Part shown: positions 44,219-57,624 of the stretch, one piece after another
How positions within the stretch are numbered: the stretch's first letter is position 1
How the letters are laid out: each line of letters opens with the position of its first letter
NCBI GenBank assembly: GCA_026936325.1
Contig: JAPTHN010000076.1
Span: 1,766,243-1,830,242, forward strand
Direction of reading: 5' to 3'
DNA length: 64,000 nt
Origin: Platynereis dumerilii
Lineage: Eukaryota > Annelida > Polychaeta > Phyllodocida > Nereididae
The notes under the pieces: model-generated
What the model saw: the letters and a program-made list of their open reading frames with translations, nothing else
What the model was told of the DNA's origin: nothing
The model's database searches: none
Translations under genes and position numbers: made by a program

Positions 44219-47200
44219 TTAAGAATTTACCATATATGGTAAATTCTTATTGTTTTTGGTATTATTAAGAATTTACCATATATGGTAAATTCTTATTGTT
44301 TTTGGTATTATTCTTCTTATTATTATTATAGTTTCCGGAAAAAATTTGCTCCGATTTTCTTGATTATTTTTGTGAATGTACCTGTATACTTGTAGGCTAC
44401 TGTATTCCGGTCCTGAGTTTGAATTTTTATTCTTAAGGTATATAGGACCTTTTTAGTGTGAATTTTGGTATATTTCAATATACTATATCTCAATAAATTT
44501 ATAGTCCAGTGTAATTTACTTTACTTTCACTCATTAAACTGTAAAGAGCAATAATTTGAAGCAAAAATAATCAAAATCCTTAGAGCGGAACAGGCCACAC
44601 TGAATATTTCGGTCATTTTCGAATTGTTTCGAGTTCGGCAAAAACCATAAATGATAGCAGCATGCTGATTGTGCCAAAAGTTGACCTATGGTACGGGCCA
44701 GTGCAGTGTATATTTTTAATTTTGATATTGCAATTATTTACGGAATGGCGGCCATTTTGGAATGATGTATTTGCTAAATTTGAGGTGCATCAGTTCAAAA
44801 TCCATGAAGGAGTCATTTTAGGTAATGCAAATGTATAATGAACCCCCCCAAATATACCCATTTACACCCCATATCAATCTTCAAATTTGACCTTGACCTC
44901 ATTTTTCAAGGTCATACCACCCGTCAAAGTTAAAATTCACTACATTTTCAAAAATTCCAACAATTATGTTTTTTCAAAGATATCGGGATCATATTATAGA
45001 CTCTTATAGCCGGCAGCTGGATTGTTTAAATCCTGAAATCGGAATTGATCTATCTCTTCATGCTGATTTATAAAAAAATTCCAAATATTGCATACCGCGC
45101 AACATGTAAAATCAGCCTATTTTTGCCCTCTAGAGCAATAAATATTGGTCCTACACAGTTCCAACAATTAAATGACCCCCCCTTTGTCACACATTGCCAA
45201 TCTGGGGAAAATATTAGTTTTGACCTTGAAAGGTATTTTCAAGGTCAAACTCAAGGTCAAATATTTGGCAAAATTGGATATTTGAGATACCAAATTTTTT
45301 TTACTAGGAAATAATTGAGGAATTTCCACAATCTCTTCAGTGTTTGGTGCCACAGTACCCTAGAGGACCCTTGCAAAGTTTTAAGTTCCTCGGATTAATG
45401 TACATTGCATAATAAAAGTCACAAGGTCAAAAAATGACAGCTAAATTGACTGCTCATTTTCCAATTTTGCACTTGTACCCAAAGTTTGATGGCCTTTATC
45501 TCCGGTTCTAATTAAGTTAGAGAAAAACTGAAAGTATATTCCGTAAGCCCCGAGTCTCTTCTAGTATTTGTTTTCTATGCATTTTAACGTATCTCTGCTA
45601 GTTAAAAAGATCGCCGGACCCTGAAAATTTCCTGTTTTTGGTCATGATTTTACACTTTAACATTTTTTTCACATAGAAGGCAATCTTCAAAAAAAATAAT
45701 ACTCTCTGAAGATGTAATCCTAACACTTTTACAGTAGTGTGTGCAATTTCAAGTCTCTGCTGTAAACCGTTTGCCTTTGAGATCAAAATAATGTTCAAAA
45801 CTTGACATTTTCAGAGTCAATTTTTTGGTGATATTTCACATTTTTGTCATTAATTCAATCGGTTCTATCTTCGGTTCTAATTAAGGTATAGGAATGATGA
45901 AAGCAGTTCTGAATACCTCAGATTCTCCTCTTTATTTTGTTTAATGTTCATTTTGGTGTACCATCAATAGTTAAAAAGATCGGTCAACCCTGAAAAATTC
46001 AACTTTACCTATTATAACCAAATTAGTGCCCTGAGCTAGAAGAAGTCAATTTTGCAGTGAAGAAATACAAAATCAGTATAAAAGTTGCATGGACCTATTG
46101 TGTTAATGTGATACATTAAACTGATCTTACTATATCTATGATGCTAAGTACTTGAATGTTCATATTTGTTTTTTTCTTGTCAAGTGGTCAATAAAACAAA
46201 ATTAAATGTACTTAACTAAATAAACCAAACTGAGTTAACTATACTAAATAAACTAAACTAAATTAATTAAACTAAATAAGCTAAACTGAACTAAATAAAC
46301 TAAACTAAATAAACTAAATTAAGCATGAGCATTCACACAATAGTCTGTACACATAAACATATACAATATACCTTTAAATAATAAATATATTGGTAAATTC
46401 TTCATCACTGACCATGGTCAGTTATAGCCATCTAGTTCTTCTTATTATTATTATAGTTTCCGGAAAAAATTTGCTCCGATTTTCTTGATTATTTTTGTGA
46501 ATGTACCTGTATACTTGTAGACTACTGTATTCCGGTCCTGAGTTTGAATTTTTATTTTTAAGGTATATAGGACCGTTTTAGTGTGAATTTTAGTATATTT
46601 CAATATACTATATCTCAATAAATTTATAGTCCAGTGTAATTTACTTTACTTTCACTGAATGAACTGTAAAGAGCAATAAATTGAAGCAAAATTAATCAAA
46701 ATCCTTAGAGCGGAATAGGCCACACTGAATATTTCGGTCATTTTCGAATTGTTTCGAGTTCGGCAAAAACCATAAATGATAGCAGCATGCTGATTGCGCC
46801 AAAAGTTGACCTATGGTACGGGCCAGTGCAGCGTATATTTTTTATTTTGATATTGCAAGTATTTATGGAATAGCGGCCATTTTGGTGCGGTGTATTTGCT
46901 AAATTTGAGGTGCATGAGTTCAAAATCTGTGAAGGAGTCATTTTAGGTAATGCAAATGTATAATGAACCCCCCCAAATATACCCATTTACACCCCATACC
47001 AATCTTTAAATTTACCTTGACCTCATTTTTCAAGGTCATATGACCCGTCAAAGTTTCAATTTACTACATTTTCAAAAATTCCAACAATTATGTTTTTTCA
47101 AAGATATTGGGATCATATTATAGATTCTTATAGCCGGCAGCTGGATTGTTTAAACCCTGCAATCGGAATTGATCTATCTCCTCCTGCTGATTTATAAAAA

Positions 47201-48558
47201 AATTCCAAATATTGCATACCGCGCAACATGTAAAATCAGCCTATTTTTGCCCTCTTGAGCAATAAATATTGATCCTACATAGTTCAAATAATAAAATGAC
47301 CCCCCCTTTGTCACACATTGCCAATCTGGGGAAAATATTGGTTTTGACCTAGAAAGGTATTTTCAAGGTCAAACTCAAGGTCAAATATTTGGCAAAATTG
47401 GATATTTGAGATACCTAATTTTTTAAACTAGGAAATAATTGAGGAATTTCCACAATCTCTTCAGCGTTTGGTGCCACAGTACCCTAGAGGACCCTTGCAA
47501 AGTTTTAAGTTCCTCGGACTGATGTACATTGCATAATAAAGGTCAGAAGGTCAAAAAATGACAGCTAAATTGACTGCTCATTTTCTAATTTCGCACTTGT
47601 ACCCAAACTTTGATGGCCTGTATCTCCGGTTCTAATTAAGCTAGAGAACAACTGAAAGCATATTCAGAAAGGCCATAACCTCCTCTAGTATTTGTTTTCT
47701 ATGCATTTTAACGTATCTCTGCTAGTTAAAAAGATCGCCGGACCCTGAAAATTTCATGTTTTTGGTCACGATTTTACACTTTAACATTTTTTTGACAAAG
47801 AAGGAAATCTTCAAAAAATTAATACTCTTTGAAGATGTAATCCTAACACTTTTACAGTAGTGTGTGCAATTTCAAGGCTCTGCTGTAAACCGTTTGCCTT
47901 TGAGATCAAAATAATGTTCAAAACTTGACATTTTCAGAGTCAATTTTTTTGTGATATTTCACATTTTTGTCATTAATTCAATCGGTTCTATCTTCGGTTC
48001 TAATTAAGGTATAGGAATGATGAAAGCAGTTCTGAATACCTCAGATTCTCTTCTTCATTTTATTTATTGTTCATTTTGGTGTACCATCAATAGTTAAAAA
48101 GATCGGTCAACCCTGAAAAATTCAACTTTACGTATTATAACCAAATTAGTGCCCTGAGCTAAAAGAAGTCAATTTTGCAGTGAAGAAATACAAAATCAGT
48201 ATAAAAGTTGCATGGACTTATTGTGTTAATGTGATACATTAAACTGATCTTACTATATCTATGATGCTAAGTACGTGAATGTTCATATTTGTTTTTTTCT
48301 TGTCAAGTGGTCAATAAAACAAAATTAAATGTACTTAACTAAATAAACCAAACTGAGTAAACTATACTAAATAAACTAAACTAAATTAATTAAACTAAAT
48401 AAGCTAAACTGAATTAAATAAACTAAACTAAATAAACTAAATTAAGCACGAGCATTCACACAATAGTCTGTACACATAAACATATACAATATACCTTTAA
48501 ATAATAAATATATTGGTAAATTCTTCATCACTGACCATGGTCAGTTATAGCCATCTAG
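44219..48558 (+). mobile_element. Helitron-like element E3-outer (GGTAAATTCTT family), split by E3-inner
   Basis: The outer head TTAAGAATTTACC-ATAT-GGTAAATTCTT with spacer occupies 44219-44263. The body resumes at 46436 with TTCTTCTTATTATTATTA and ends ATATTGGTAAATTCTTCATCA, hairpin CTGACC-ATGGTCAG, TTATAGCCAT, CTAG (48555-48558). Two ~368-bp modules lie at 47733 and 48101. The tail is rich in AACTAAATA words. Confidence 0.72.
44264..46435 (+). mobile_element. Helitron-like element E3-inner, nested in E3-outer
   Basis: A second identical-looking head starts at 44264, followed by ATTATTCTTCTTATTATTATTA, then the body and 3' end (CTAG 46432-46435). Two heads in series followed by two bodies in series is what insertion of one member into the 5' tract of another predicts. 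Flanks are A (44263) and T (46436), the classic Helitron A|T target. Modules at 45609 and 45978. Confidence 0.72.
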
Positions 48559-49901
48559 TATTTATATTACTTTCGTAGTGCGAAAAAAAGTTCTTCGAAA
48601 AATTTCCAAAAAATTCATGAAGGAAGCCCACCATGCCCGTATGACACCCACCCGGTTTCGCCGACCTTGATTCATTTTTCAAGGTCGCAGAGCACTTTGA
48701 AGTCAGATTTTCCATACTTTTGAAATGCCCAAATCTCATCCGGTTACGCCCGGATTTCGTTTCTGTCACTTTTATTAGGTTCCACATGCTTTTTGCAAGT
48801 TACAAAGTGAGACTTCCCAAAACGCAGGTCCAGGTCCAAGATGGCTACGGCCATTTTTAGTACTAAGCGATTGTCGCACGAGATGTCAGAAACCGTAAGC
48901 CCCAGGGTTTTCAAAGTGAGGCCAAAAGCTGGCTTGGTGGCCGGGCCAGTGCTGTAAGTTATAACTGTGGTGATCCCATGTTTGGTTATGCAGTTACATA
49001 ATTTTAAATATTGACCGCGTCATCAAAACCAGCAATTATCCTACGGTGCACCCCCCCCCCCCTTTGAATTATGCTTTTTGCTTAAACTCCTGTGGTCTAA
49101 TACTGTAGAAAGCCAAAATATACCTAATTCAAGCCTTCTCTATGTTATATAAGCAACCTGCAAGCTGAAATACTTGCAGAAGACTCCATTCTAGCAGACG
49201 ACACATGTCTTATGGTTTCGAGTCCCGCAGTAAACAAAAAGCTGTGCTGTGATTGGCTGACTTAATGCAGGTGAACTTTGAAGTTGAGGCTGCAGGCCAG
49301 TAAATAGCATGGAAATTGGTTAGAATGGAGCAGATTAGCATCACTATGGCTGTGACATGGACCGGGATTGCCCCGGAAACAGGTCAAAACAGAAAAACCG
49401 CATATTTTTGGCGGGAAAAGCTGAAACACCGCATTGTGGGGGTGCCGGTGGCAGTTTAATGCCTTTCTGGACCCCTTCCCCCTAGAATTGCATGGTTTTG
49501 TGATTCTAGGCCTTTGCATAGGCCTATGTGGGTCCATTACGGCATTCGCATGCTAAAAGATAGGAAAATGGTCCTTCCGGTCAGAATCAACCTGAACGTA
49601 CTCGGGCCAAATGTCTTGACACATTACTAATCCTCACTAGTAGAGCAGCATTTCCTGCAAAAATGGTGAAAATGGCATCATTTCTGAGCCCCCAAATTGC
49701 CAAAAACCTCCGTTTTTGCATTTTTCAAGAAAAAATCGCCCCGTCACAGGAAATTGATTTTGAGGGCTGAAAGTGGCTCTGAAAGATTGCTTGGAGTCGG
49801 ACCCATAACCTAATACCCTTACTTTAGTTACATTGTACCAATAACACCCCGATTATAGGCGGTGAAGTTTTGTCACCGCTTCGCGGTTACCCGGTCTCTA
49901 G
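48559..49901 (+). repeat. Headless unit U4 (type b)
   Basis: Starts TATTTATATTACTTTCGTAG, a different first ~45 bp from type a, then joins the common body; it also has CTTCCCAAAACGCAGG. Confidence 0.8.
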
Positions 49902-51244
49902 TATTTATATTACTTTCGTAGTGCGAAAAAAAGTTCTTCGAAAAATTTCCAAAAAATTCATGAAGGAAGCCCACCATGCCCGTATGACACCCACCCGGTT
50001 TCGCCGACCTTGATTCATTTTTCAAGGTCGCAGAGCACTTTGAAGTCAGATTTTCCATACTTTTGAAATGCCCAAATCTCATCCGGTTACGCCCGGATTT
50101 CGTTTCTGTCACTTTTATTAGGTTCCACATGCTTTTTGCAAGTTACAAAGTGAGACTTCCCAAAACGCAGGTCCAGGTCCAAGATGGCTACGGCCATTTT
50201 TAGTACTAAGCGATTGTCGCACGAGATGTCAGAAACCGTAAGCCCCAGGGTTTTCAAAGTGAGGCCAAAAGCTGGCTTGGTGGCCGGGCCAGTGCTGTAA
50301 GTTATAACTGTGGTGATCCCATGTTTGGTTATGCAGTTACATAATTTTAAATATTGACCGCGTCATCAAAACCAGCAATTATCCTACGGTGCACCCCCCC
50401 CCCCCCTTTGAATTATGCTTTTTGCTTAAACTCCTGTGGTCTAATACTGTAGAAAGCCAAAATATACCTAATTCAAGCCTTCTCTATGTTATATAAGCAA
50501 CCTGCAAGCTGAAATACTTGCAGAAGACTCCATTCTAGCAGACGACACATGTCTTATGGTTTCGAGTCCCGCAGTAAACAAAAAGCTGTGCTGTGATTGG
50601 CTGACTTAATGCAGGTGAACTTTGAAGTTGAGGCTGCAGGCCAGTAAATAGCATGGAAATTGGTTAGAATGGAGCAGATTAGCATCACTATGGCTGTGAC
50701 ATGGACCGGGATTGCCCCGGAAACAGGTCAAAACAGAAAAACCGCATATTTTTGGCGGAAAAGCTGAAACACCGCATTGTGGGGGTGCCGGTGGCAGTTT
50801 AATGCCTTTCTGGACCCCTTCCCCCTAGAATTGCATGGTTTTGTGATTCTAGGCCTTTGCATAGGCCTATGTGGGTCCATTACGGCATTCGCATGCTAAA
50901 AGATAGGAAAATGGTCCTTCCGGTCAGAATCAACCTGAACGTACTCGGGCCAAATGTCTTGACACATTACTAATCCTCACTAGTAGAGCAGCATTTCCTG
51001 CAAAAATGGTGAAAATGGCATCATTTCTGAGCCCCCAAATTGCCAAAAACCTCCGTTTTTGCATTTTTCAAGAAAAAATCGCCCCGTCACAGGAAATTGA
51101 TTTTGAGGGCTGAAAGTGGCTCTGAAAGATTGCTTGGAGTCGGACCCATAACCTAATACCCTTACTTTAGTTACATTGTACCAATAACACCCCGATTATA
51201 GGCGGTGAAGTTTTGTCACCGCTTCGCGGTTACCCGGTCTCTAG
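49902..51244 (+). repeat. Headless unit U5 (type b)
   Basis: 1,343 bp, nearly identical to U4. Confidence 0.8.
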
Positions 51245-52585
51245 TATTTATATTACTTTCGTAGTGCGAAAAAAAGTTCTTCGAAAAATTAAAAAATTCA
51301 TGAAGGAAGCCCACCATGCCCGTATGACACCCACCCGGTTTCGCCGACCTTGATTCATTTTTCAAGGTCGCAGAGCACTTTGAAGTCAGATTTTCCATAC
51401 TTTTGAAATGCCCAAATCTCATCCGGTTACGCCCGGATTTCGTTTCTGTCACTTTTATTAGGTTCCACATGCTTTTTGCAAGTTACAAAGTGAGACTTCC
51501 CAAAACGCAGGTCCAGGTCCAAGATGGCTACGGCCATTTTTAGTACTAAGCGATTGTCGCACGAGATGTCAGAAACCGTAAGCCCCAGGGTTTTCAAAGT
51601 GAGGCCAAAAGCTGGCTTGGTGGCCGGGCCAGTGCTGTAAGTTATAACTGTGGTGATCCCATGTTTGGTTATGCAGTTACATAATTTTAAATATTGACCG
51701 CGTCATCAAAACCAGCAATTATCCTACGGTGCACCCCCCCCCCCCCTTTGAATTATGCTTTTTGCTTAAACTCCTGTGGTCTAATACTGTAGAAAGCCAA
51801 AATATACCTAATTCAAGCCTTCTCTATGTTATATAAGCAACCTGCAAGCTGAAATACTTGCAGAAGACTCCATTCTAGCAGACGACACATGTCTTATGGT
51901 TTCGAGTCCCGCAGTAAACAAAAAGCTGTGCTGTGATTGGCTGACTTAATGCAGGTGAACTTTGAAGTTGAGGCTGCAGGCCAGTAAATAGCATGGAAAT
52001 TGGTTAGAATGGAGCAGATTAGCATCACTATGGCTGTGACATGGACCGGGATTGCCCCGGAAACAGGTCAAAACAGAAAAACCGCATATTTTTGGCGGGA
52101 AAAGCTGAAACACCGCATTGTGGGGGTGCCGGTGGCAGTTTAATGCCTTTCTGGACCCCTTCCCCCTAGAATTGCATGGTTTTGTGATTCTAGGCCTTTG
52201 CATAGGCCTATGTGGGTCCATTACGGCATTCGCATGCTAAAAGATAGGAAAATGGTCCTTCCGGTCAGAATCAACCTGAACGTACTCGGGCCAAATGTCT
52301 TGACACATTACTAATCCTCACTAGTAGAGCAGCATTTCCTGCAAAAATGGTGAAAATGGCATCATTTCTGAGCCCCCAAATTGCCAAAAACCTCCGTTTT
52401 TGCATTTTTCAAGAAAAAATCGCCCCGTCACAGGAAATTGATTTTGAGGGCTGAAAGTGGCTCTGAAAGATTGCTTGGAGTCGGACCCATAACCTAATAC
52501 CCTTACTTTAGTTACATTGTACCAATAACACCCCGATTATAGGCGGTGAAGTTTTGTCACCGCTTCGCGGTTACCCGGTCTCTAG
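51245..52585 (+). repeat. Headless unit U6 (type b)
   Basis: Like U4/U5 but lacks three bases in the TTTCCAAAAAATT stretch near 51288. Its CTAG is followed by the head of E6. Confidence 0.8.
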
Positions 52586-52632
52586 TTAAACTTCACCTAT
52601 ACCATAGGTGAAGTTTCTTGTTTTCGTAAATA

Positions 52633-52668
<36 letters not shown>

Positions 52669-54934
52669 TATTTTTCTTTCCGAAAAATGTTCTCGAAAAA
52701 TTTTCAAATAATTTGTGTACATAGTCCTATGTGACCTAATTAAATTGTCCAATGTAACCCTATACCTCTGACCTATTTTTCAAGGTCATTGACCCCTTTG
52801 AAATAAATTTTTTCTATATTTCAATTGACCATTACTCATATATTAACTGATCAATTATAATTTCCTAATAAACTATATATAATAGACTTATACTAAATAA
52901 ACTGACCTAATTTTCAAAAGTATAGGTCAAGGTCGAGGTCATACAGGTCAATTTTTACTCTCAGAGGTTTGCGCGCCTGATCTCTATATAAGCAACTTCG
53001 AAAATTGCAGAATTCAAGCCAATTGTTACAGTAAATGACTAATCCATGGCAAGCGATCATTTTTATGATGATATCATGCTTAGTTATTTAATTATGGAAT
53101 TTTTAGTGTCAACCGCGTCGTCAAAACTGGTGACCTTGATTACTTGACACTGAAATATCGATTTTAGGCCAATAAAATGTATTGTGAACCCCCCCAAATA
53201 TGCCCATAAAACCTCCATAGCCACCTTCAAATTTGACCTTAACCTCATTTTTCAAGGTCATTTGACCTGTTTAATGTTCAAAATCACTCGATTTTCAAAA
53301 ATTCCAACAATTATGTTATTTCCAGCATATTGGGTTCATAATTTAAAGTATAATAGCCAGGAGCTATATTGTTGAAACCCTGAAATCGGAATTGATTTAT
53401 CTCTTCATGCTGATTTATAAAAAAATTCCAAATATGGCATACCGCGCGACATGAAAAATTAGCCTATTTTTGCCAATTAGAGAGGTAAATATTGATCCTA
53501 CATAGCTCAAATAATGAAATGACCCCCCCTAAGTCATACACCCCGAATCTGTAGAAATTATAGATTTTGACCTTGAAAGGTATTTTCAAGGTCAAAATCA
53601 AGGTCAAATATTTGACAAAATTGGATATTTGAGATATTTAATTTTTTTTAAGTGGGAAATAATGAAGGGATTTTTACAGTCTTTTCATAGGTCAGTCCTA
53701 CAATACCCTAGAAGAAATGTGTAAAGTTTTAAGTCCATCGGATTGACCTACATTGCACAATAAATGTCACAAGGTCAAAAAATTACTGCAAAATTGACCC
53801 TCTCATTTTCCAATTTCACACTTGTACCCAAACTTTGATGGTCTGTATCTCCGGTTCTAATTAAGCTACAGAAAAACTGAAAGCATATTCAGAAAGCCCA
53901 AATTCTCCTCTAGTATTCATTTTCTATACATTTTAACGTATCTCTGCTAGTTAAAAAGATCGCCGGACCCTGAAAAATATATGTTTTCGGTCAAGATTTC
54001 ACCAATTTACATTTTTTTGACAAAGAAGTCAGTCTTCAAAAAATTTGATAATATTTCGAGATATAGTCCTAACATATTTACAGTATTTTGTGCTATTTTA
54101 AGTCTCTCCTTCAAACCGTTTACCTTTGGGAGCAATTTGGAGTTCAAAACTTGATATTTTCAGAGTCAATTTTTCGGTGAAATCTCATATCTTTACCATT
54201 ACTTCAATAAACTCTATCTCGGGTTCTAATAAAGTCATATGAATGATACAAGCCGTTTTGGAAAGCTCAGATTCTCCACTTATTCTAATTTGTGTACATT
54301 TTGTTGTGTCGTGAACAGGTAAAAAGATCGGTCAACCCTGAAAAATTCATCTTTTCCTCACCTAACCGAATGACTGTACTCAGACTGGAACACCAGTGAT
54401 TACTAAAATTTGTGTAGTAATTGCCTAAAAGATGTCAATAAACTAATTTTAAACTAAAGTAAACTAAATAAATTAAACTAAACTAAATAAACTAAGCTAA
54501 ACATGCATTCACCGGAAAAGGGGGGGGGGCTGTCCGCTAGCTTCATTAACTTGTGCATTGCAATATATCACAAATAAATAAGGTACATTTTTTATGTTAT
54601 TTTTTGTACCATTTTATACAATATTTTTGATACTATTTTATATTTCATTCATATAATATTTTATATATTATTTTATATCTTGCTTATATACTTGTTTATA
54701 TACTTGTTTATATACTTGTTTATATACTTATATACATTTAGACTATTTTCACCCACTGAACTAAATAAACTAAACTAAACATGGGCATTCACTGAGCAAG
54801 CTGCTTAAACATGTACAATATACCTTCATATACTTGTTCGTATACTTGTTTATTTTTATACTTAAACATATTTAGACCATTTTCACCAACTGCTCGGTGA
54901 AGTTTTATTACCGCTAGCGGTTATCGGAATCTAG
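52586..54934 (+). mobile_element. Helitron-like element E6 (divergent GGTGAAGTTT member)
   Basis: The head TTAAACTTCACC-TATACC-ATAGGTGAAGTTT is followed by a long (ATT)n. The 3' end is CGGTGAAGTTTTATTA, hairpin CCGC-TA-GCGG, TTATCGGAAT, CTAG (54931-54934). The head matches E1/E2, but the body is closer to E3 (two modules at 53958 and 54326), so it looks like a chimera. The tail has AAACTAAATA and TATACTTGTTTA repeats at 54440-54870. Confidence 0.72.
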
Positions 54935-56279
54935 TATTCAAGTTGCGTTCGTACTTTCCAAAAAAGGTCCTCGAAAAATTTTCAAAAAATTCATGAAGGA
55001 AGCCCACCATGCCCGTATGACACCCACCCGGTTTCACCGACCTTGATTCATTTTTCAAGGTCGCAGAGCACTTTGAAGTCAGATTTTCCATACTTTTGAA
55101 ATGCCCAAATCTCATCCGGTTACGCCCGGATTTCGTTTCTGTCACTTTTATTAGGTTCCACATGCTTTTTGCAAGTTACAAAGTGAGACTTCCGAAAACG
55201 CAGGTCCAGGTCCAAGATGGCTACGGCCATTTTTAGTACTAAGCGATTGTCGCACGAGATGTCAGAAACCGTAAGCCCCAGGGTTTTCAAAGTGAGGCCA
55301 AAAGCTGGCTTGGTGGCCGGGCCAGTGCTGTAAGTTATAACTGTGGTGATCCCATGTTTGGTTATGCAGTTACATAATTTTAAATATTGACCGCGTCATC
55401 AAAACCAGCAATTATCCTACGGTGCACCCCCCCCCCCCCCCTTTGAATTATGCTTTTTGCTGAAACTCCTGTGGTCTAATACTGTAGAAAGCCAAAATAT
55501 ACCTAATTCAAGCCTTCTCTATGTTATATAAGCAACCTGCAAGCTGAAATACTTGCAGAAGACTCCATTCTAGCAGACGACACATGTCTTATGGTTTCGA
55601 GTCCCGCAGTAAACAAAAAGCTGTGCTGTGATTGGCTGACTTAATGCAGGTGAACTTTGAAGTTGAGGCTGCAGGCCAGTAAATAGCATGGAAATTGGTT
55701 AGAATGGAGTAGATTAGCATCACTATGGCTGTGACATGGACCGGGATTGCCCCGGAAACAGGTCAAAACAGAAAAACCGCATATTTTGGCGGGAAAAGCT
55801 GAAACACCGCATTGTGGGGGTGCCGGTGGCAGTTTAATGCCTTTCTGGACCCCTTCCCCCTAGAATTGCATGGTTTTGTGATTCTAGGCCTTTGCATAAG
55901 CCTATGTGGGTCCATTACGGCATTCGCATGCTAAAAGATAGGAAAATGGGCCTTCCGGTCAGAATCAACCTGAACGTACTCGGGCCAAATGTCTTGACAC
56001 ATTACTAATCCTCACTAGTAGAGCAGCATTTCCTGCAAAAATGATGGAAATCGCATCATTTCTGAGCCCCCAAATTGCCAAAAACCTCCGTTTTTGCATT
56101 TTTCAAGAAAAAATCGCCCCGTCACAGGAAATTGATTTTGAGGGCTGAAAGTGGCTCTGAAAGATTGCTTGGAGTCGGACCCATAACCTAATACCCTTAC
56201 TTTAGTTACATTGTACCGATAACACCCCGATTATAGGCGGTGAAGTTTTGTCACCGCTTCGCGGTTACCCGGTCTCTAG
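54935..56279 (+). repeat. Headless unit U7 (type a)
   Basis: First of the rightmost block, marked by GTTTCACCGACC, CATAAGCCTATG and CCGATAACACC in place of the U1-U6 variants. Confidence 0.8.
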
Positions 56280-57624
56280 TATTCAAGTTGCGTTCGTACT
56301 TTCCAAAAAAGGTCCTCGAAAAATTTTCAAAAAATTCATGAAGGAAGCCCACCATGCCCGTATGACACCCACCCGGTTTCACACCGACCTTGATTCATTT
56401 TTCAAGGTCGCAGAGCACTTTGAAGTCAGATTTTCCATACTTTTGAAATGCCCAAATCTCATCCGGTTACGCCCGGATTTCGTTTCTGTCACTTTTATTA
56501 GGTTCCACATGCTTTTTGCAAGTTACAAAGTGAGACTTCCGAAAACGCAGGTCCAGGTCCAAGATGGCTACGGCCATTTTTAGTACTAAGCGATTGTCGC
56601 ACGAGATGTCAGAAACCGTAAGCCCCAGGGTTTTCAAAGTGAGGCCAAAAGCTGGCTTGGTGGCCGGCCAGTGCTGTAAGTTATAACTGTGGTGATCCCA
56701 TGTTTGGTTATGCAGTTACATAATTTTTAATATTGACCGCGTCATCAAAACCAGCAATTATCCTACGGTGCACCCCCCCCCCCCCCTTTGAATTATGCTT
56801 TTTGCTGAAACTCCTGTGGTCTAATACTGTAGAAAGCCAAAATATACCTAATTCAAGCCTTCTCTATGTTATATAAGCAACCTGCAAGCTGAAATACTTG
56901 CAGAAGACTCCATTCTAGCAGACGACACATGTCTTATGGTTTCGAGTCCCGCAGTAAACAAAAAGCTGTGCTGTGATTGGCTGACTTAATGCAGGTGAAC
57001 TTTGAAGTTGAGGCTGCAGGCCAGTAAATAGCATGGAAATTGGTTAGAATGGAGTAGATTAGCATCACTATGGCTGTGACATGGACCGGGATTGCCCCGG
57101 AAACAGGTCAAAACAGAAAAACCGCATATTTTTGGCGGAAAAGCTGAAACACCGCATTGTGGGGGTGCCGGTGGCAGTTTAATGCCTTTCTGGACCCCTT
57201 CCCCCTAGAATTGCATGGTTTTGTGATTCTAGGCCTTTGCATAAGCCTATGTGGGTCCATTACGGCATTCGCATGCTAAAAGATAGGAAAATGGGCCTTC
57301 CGGTCAGAATCAACCTGAACGTACTCGGGCCAAATGTCTTGACACATTACTAATCCTCACTAGTAGAGCAGCATTTCCTGCAAAAATGATGGAAATCGCA
57401 TCATTTCTGAGCCCCCAAATTGCCAAAAACCTCCGTTTTTGCATTTTTCAAGAAAAAATCGCCCCGTCACAGGAAATTGATTTTGAGGGCTGAAAGTGGC
57501 TCTGAAAGATTGCTTGGAGTCGGACCCATAACCTAATACCCTTACTTTAGTTACATTGTACCGATAACACCCCGATTATAGGCGGTGAAGTTTTGTCACC
57601 GCTTCGCGGTTACCCGGTCTCTAG
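56280..57624 (+). repeat. Headless unit U8
   Basis: Like U7, with GTTTCACACCGACC near 56378 (two-base gain) and small length changes in homopolymers. Confidence 0.8.
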
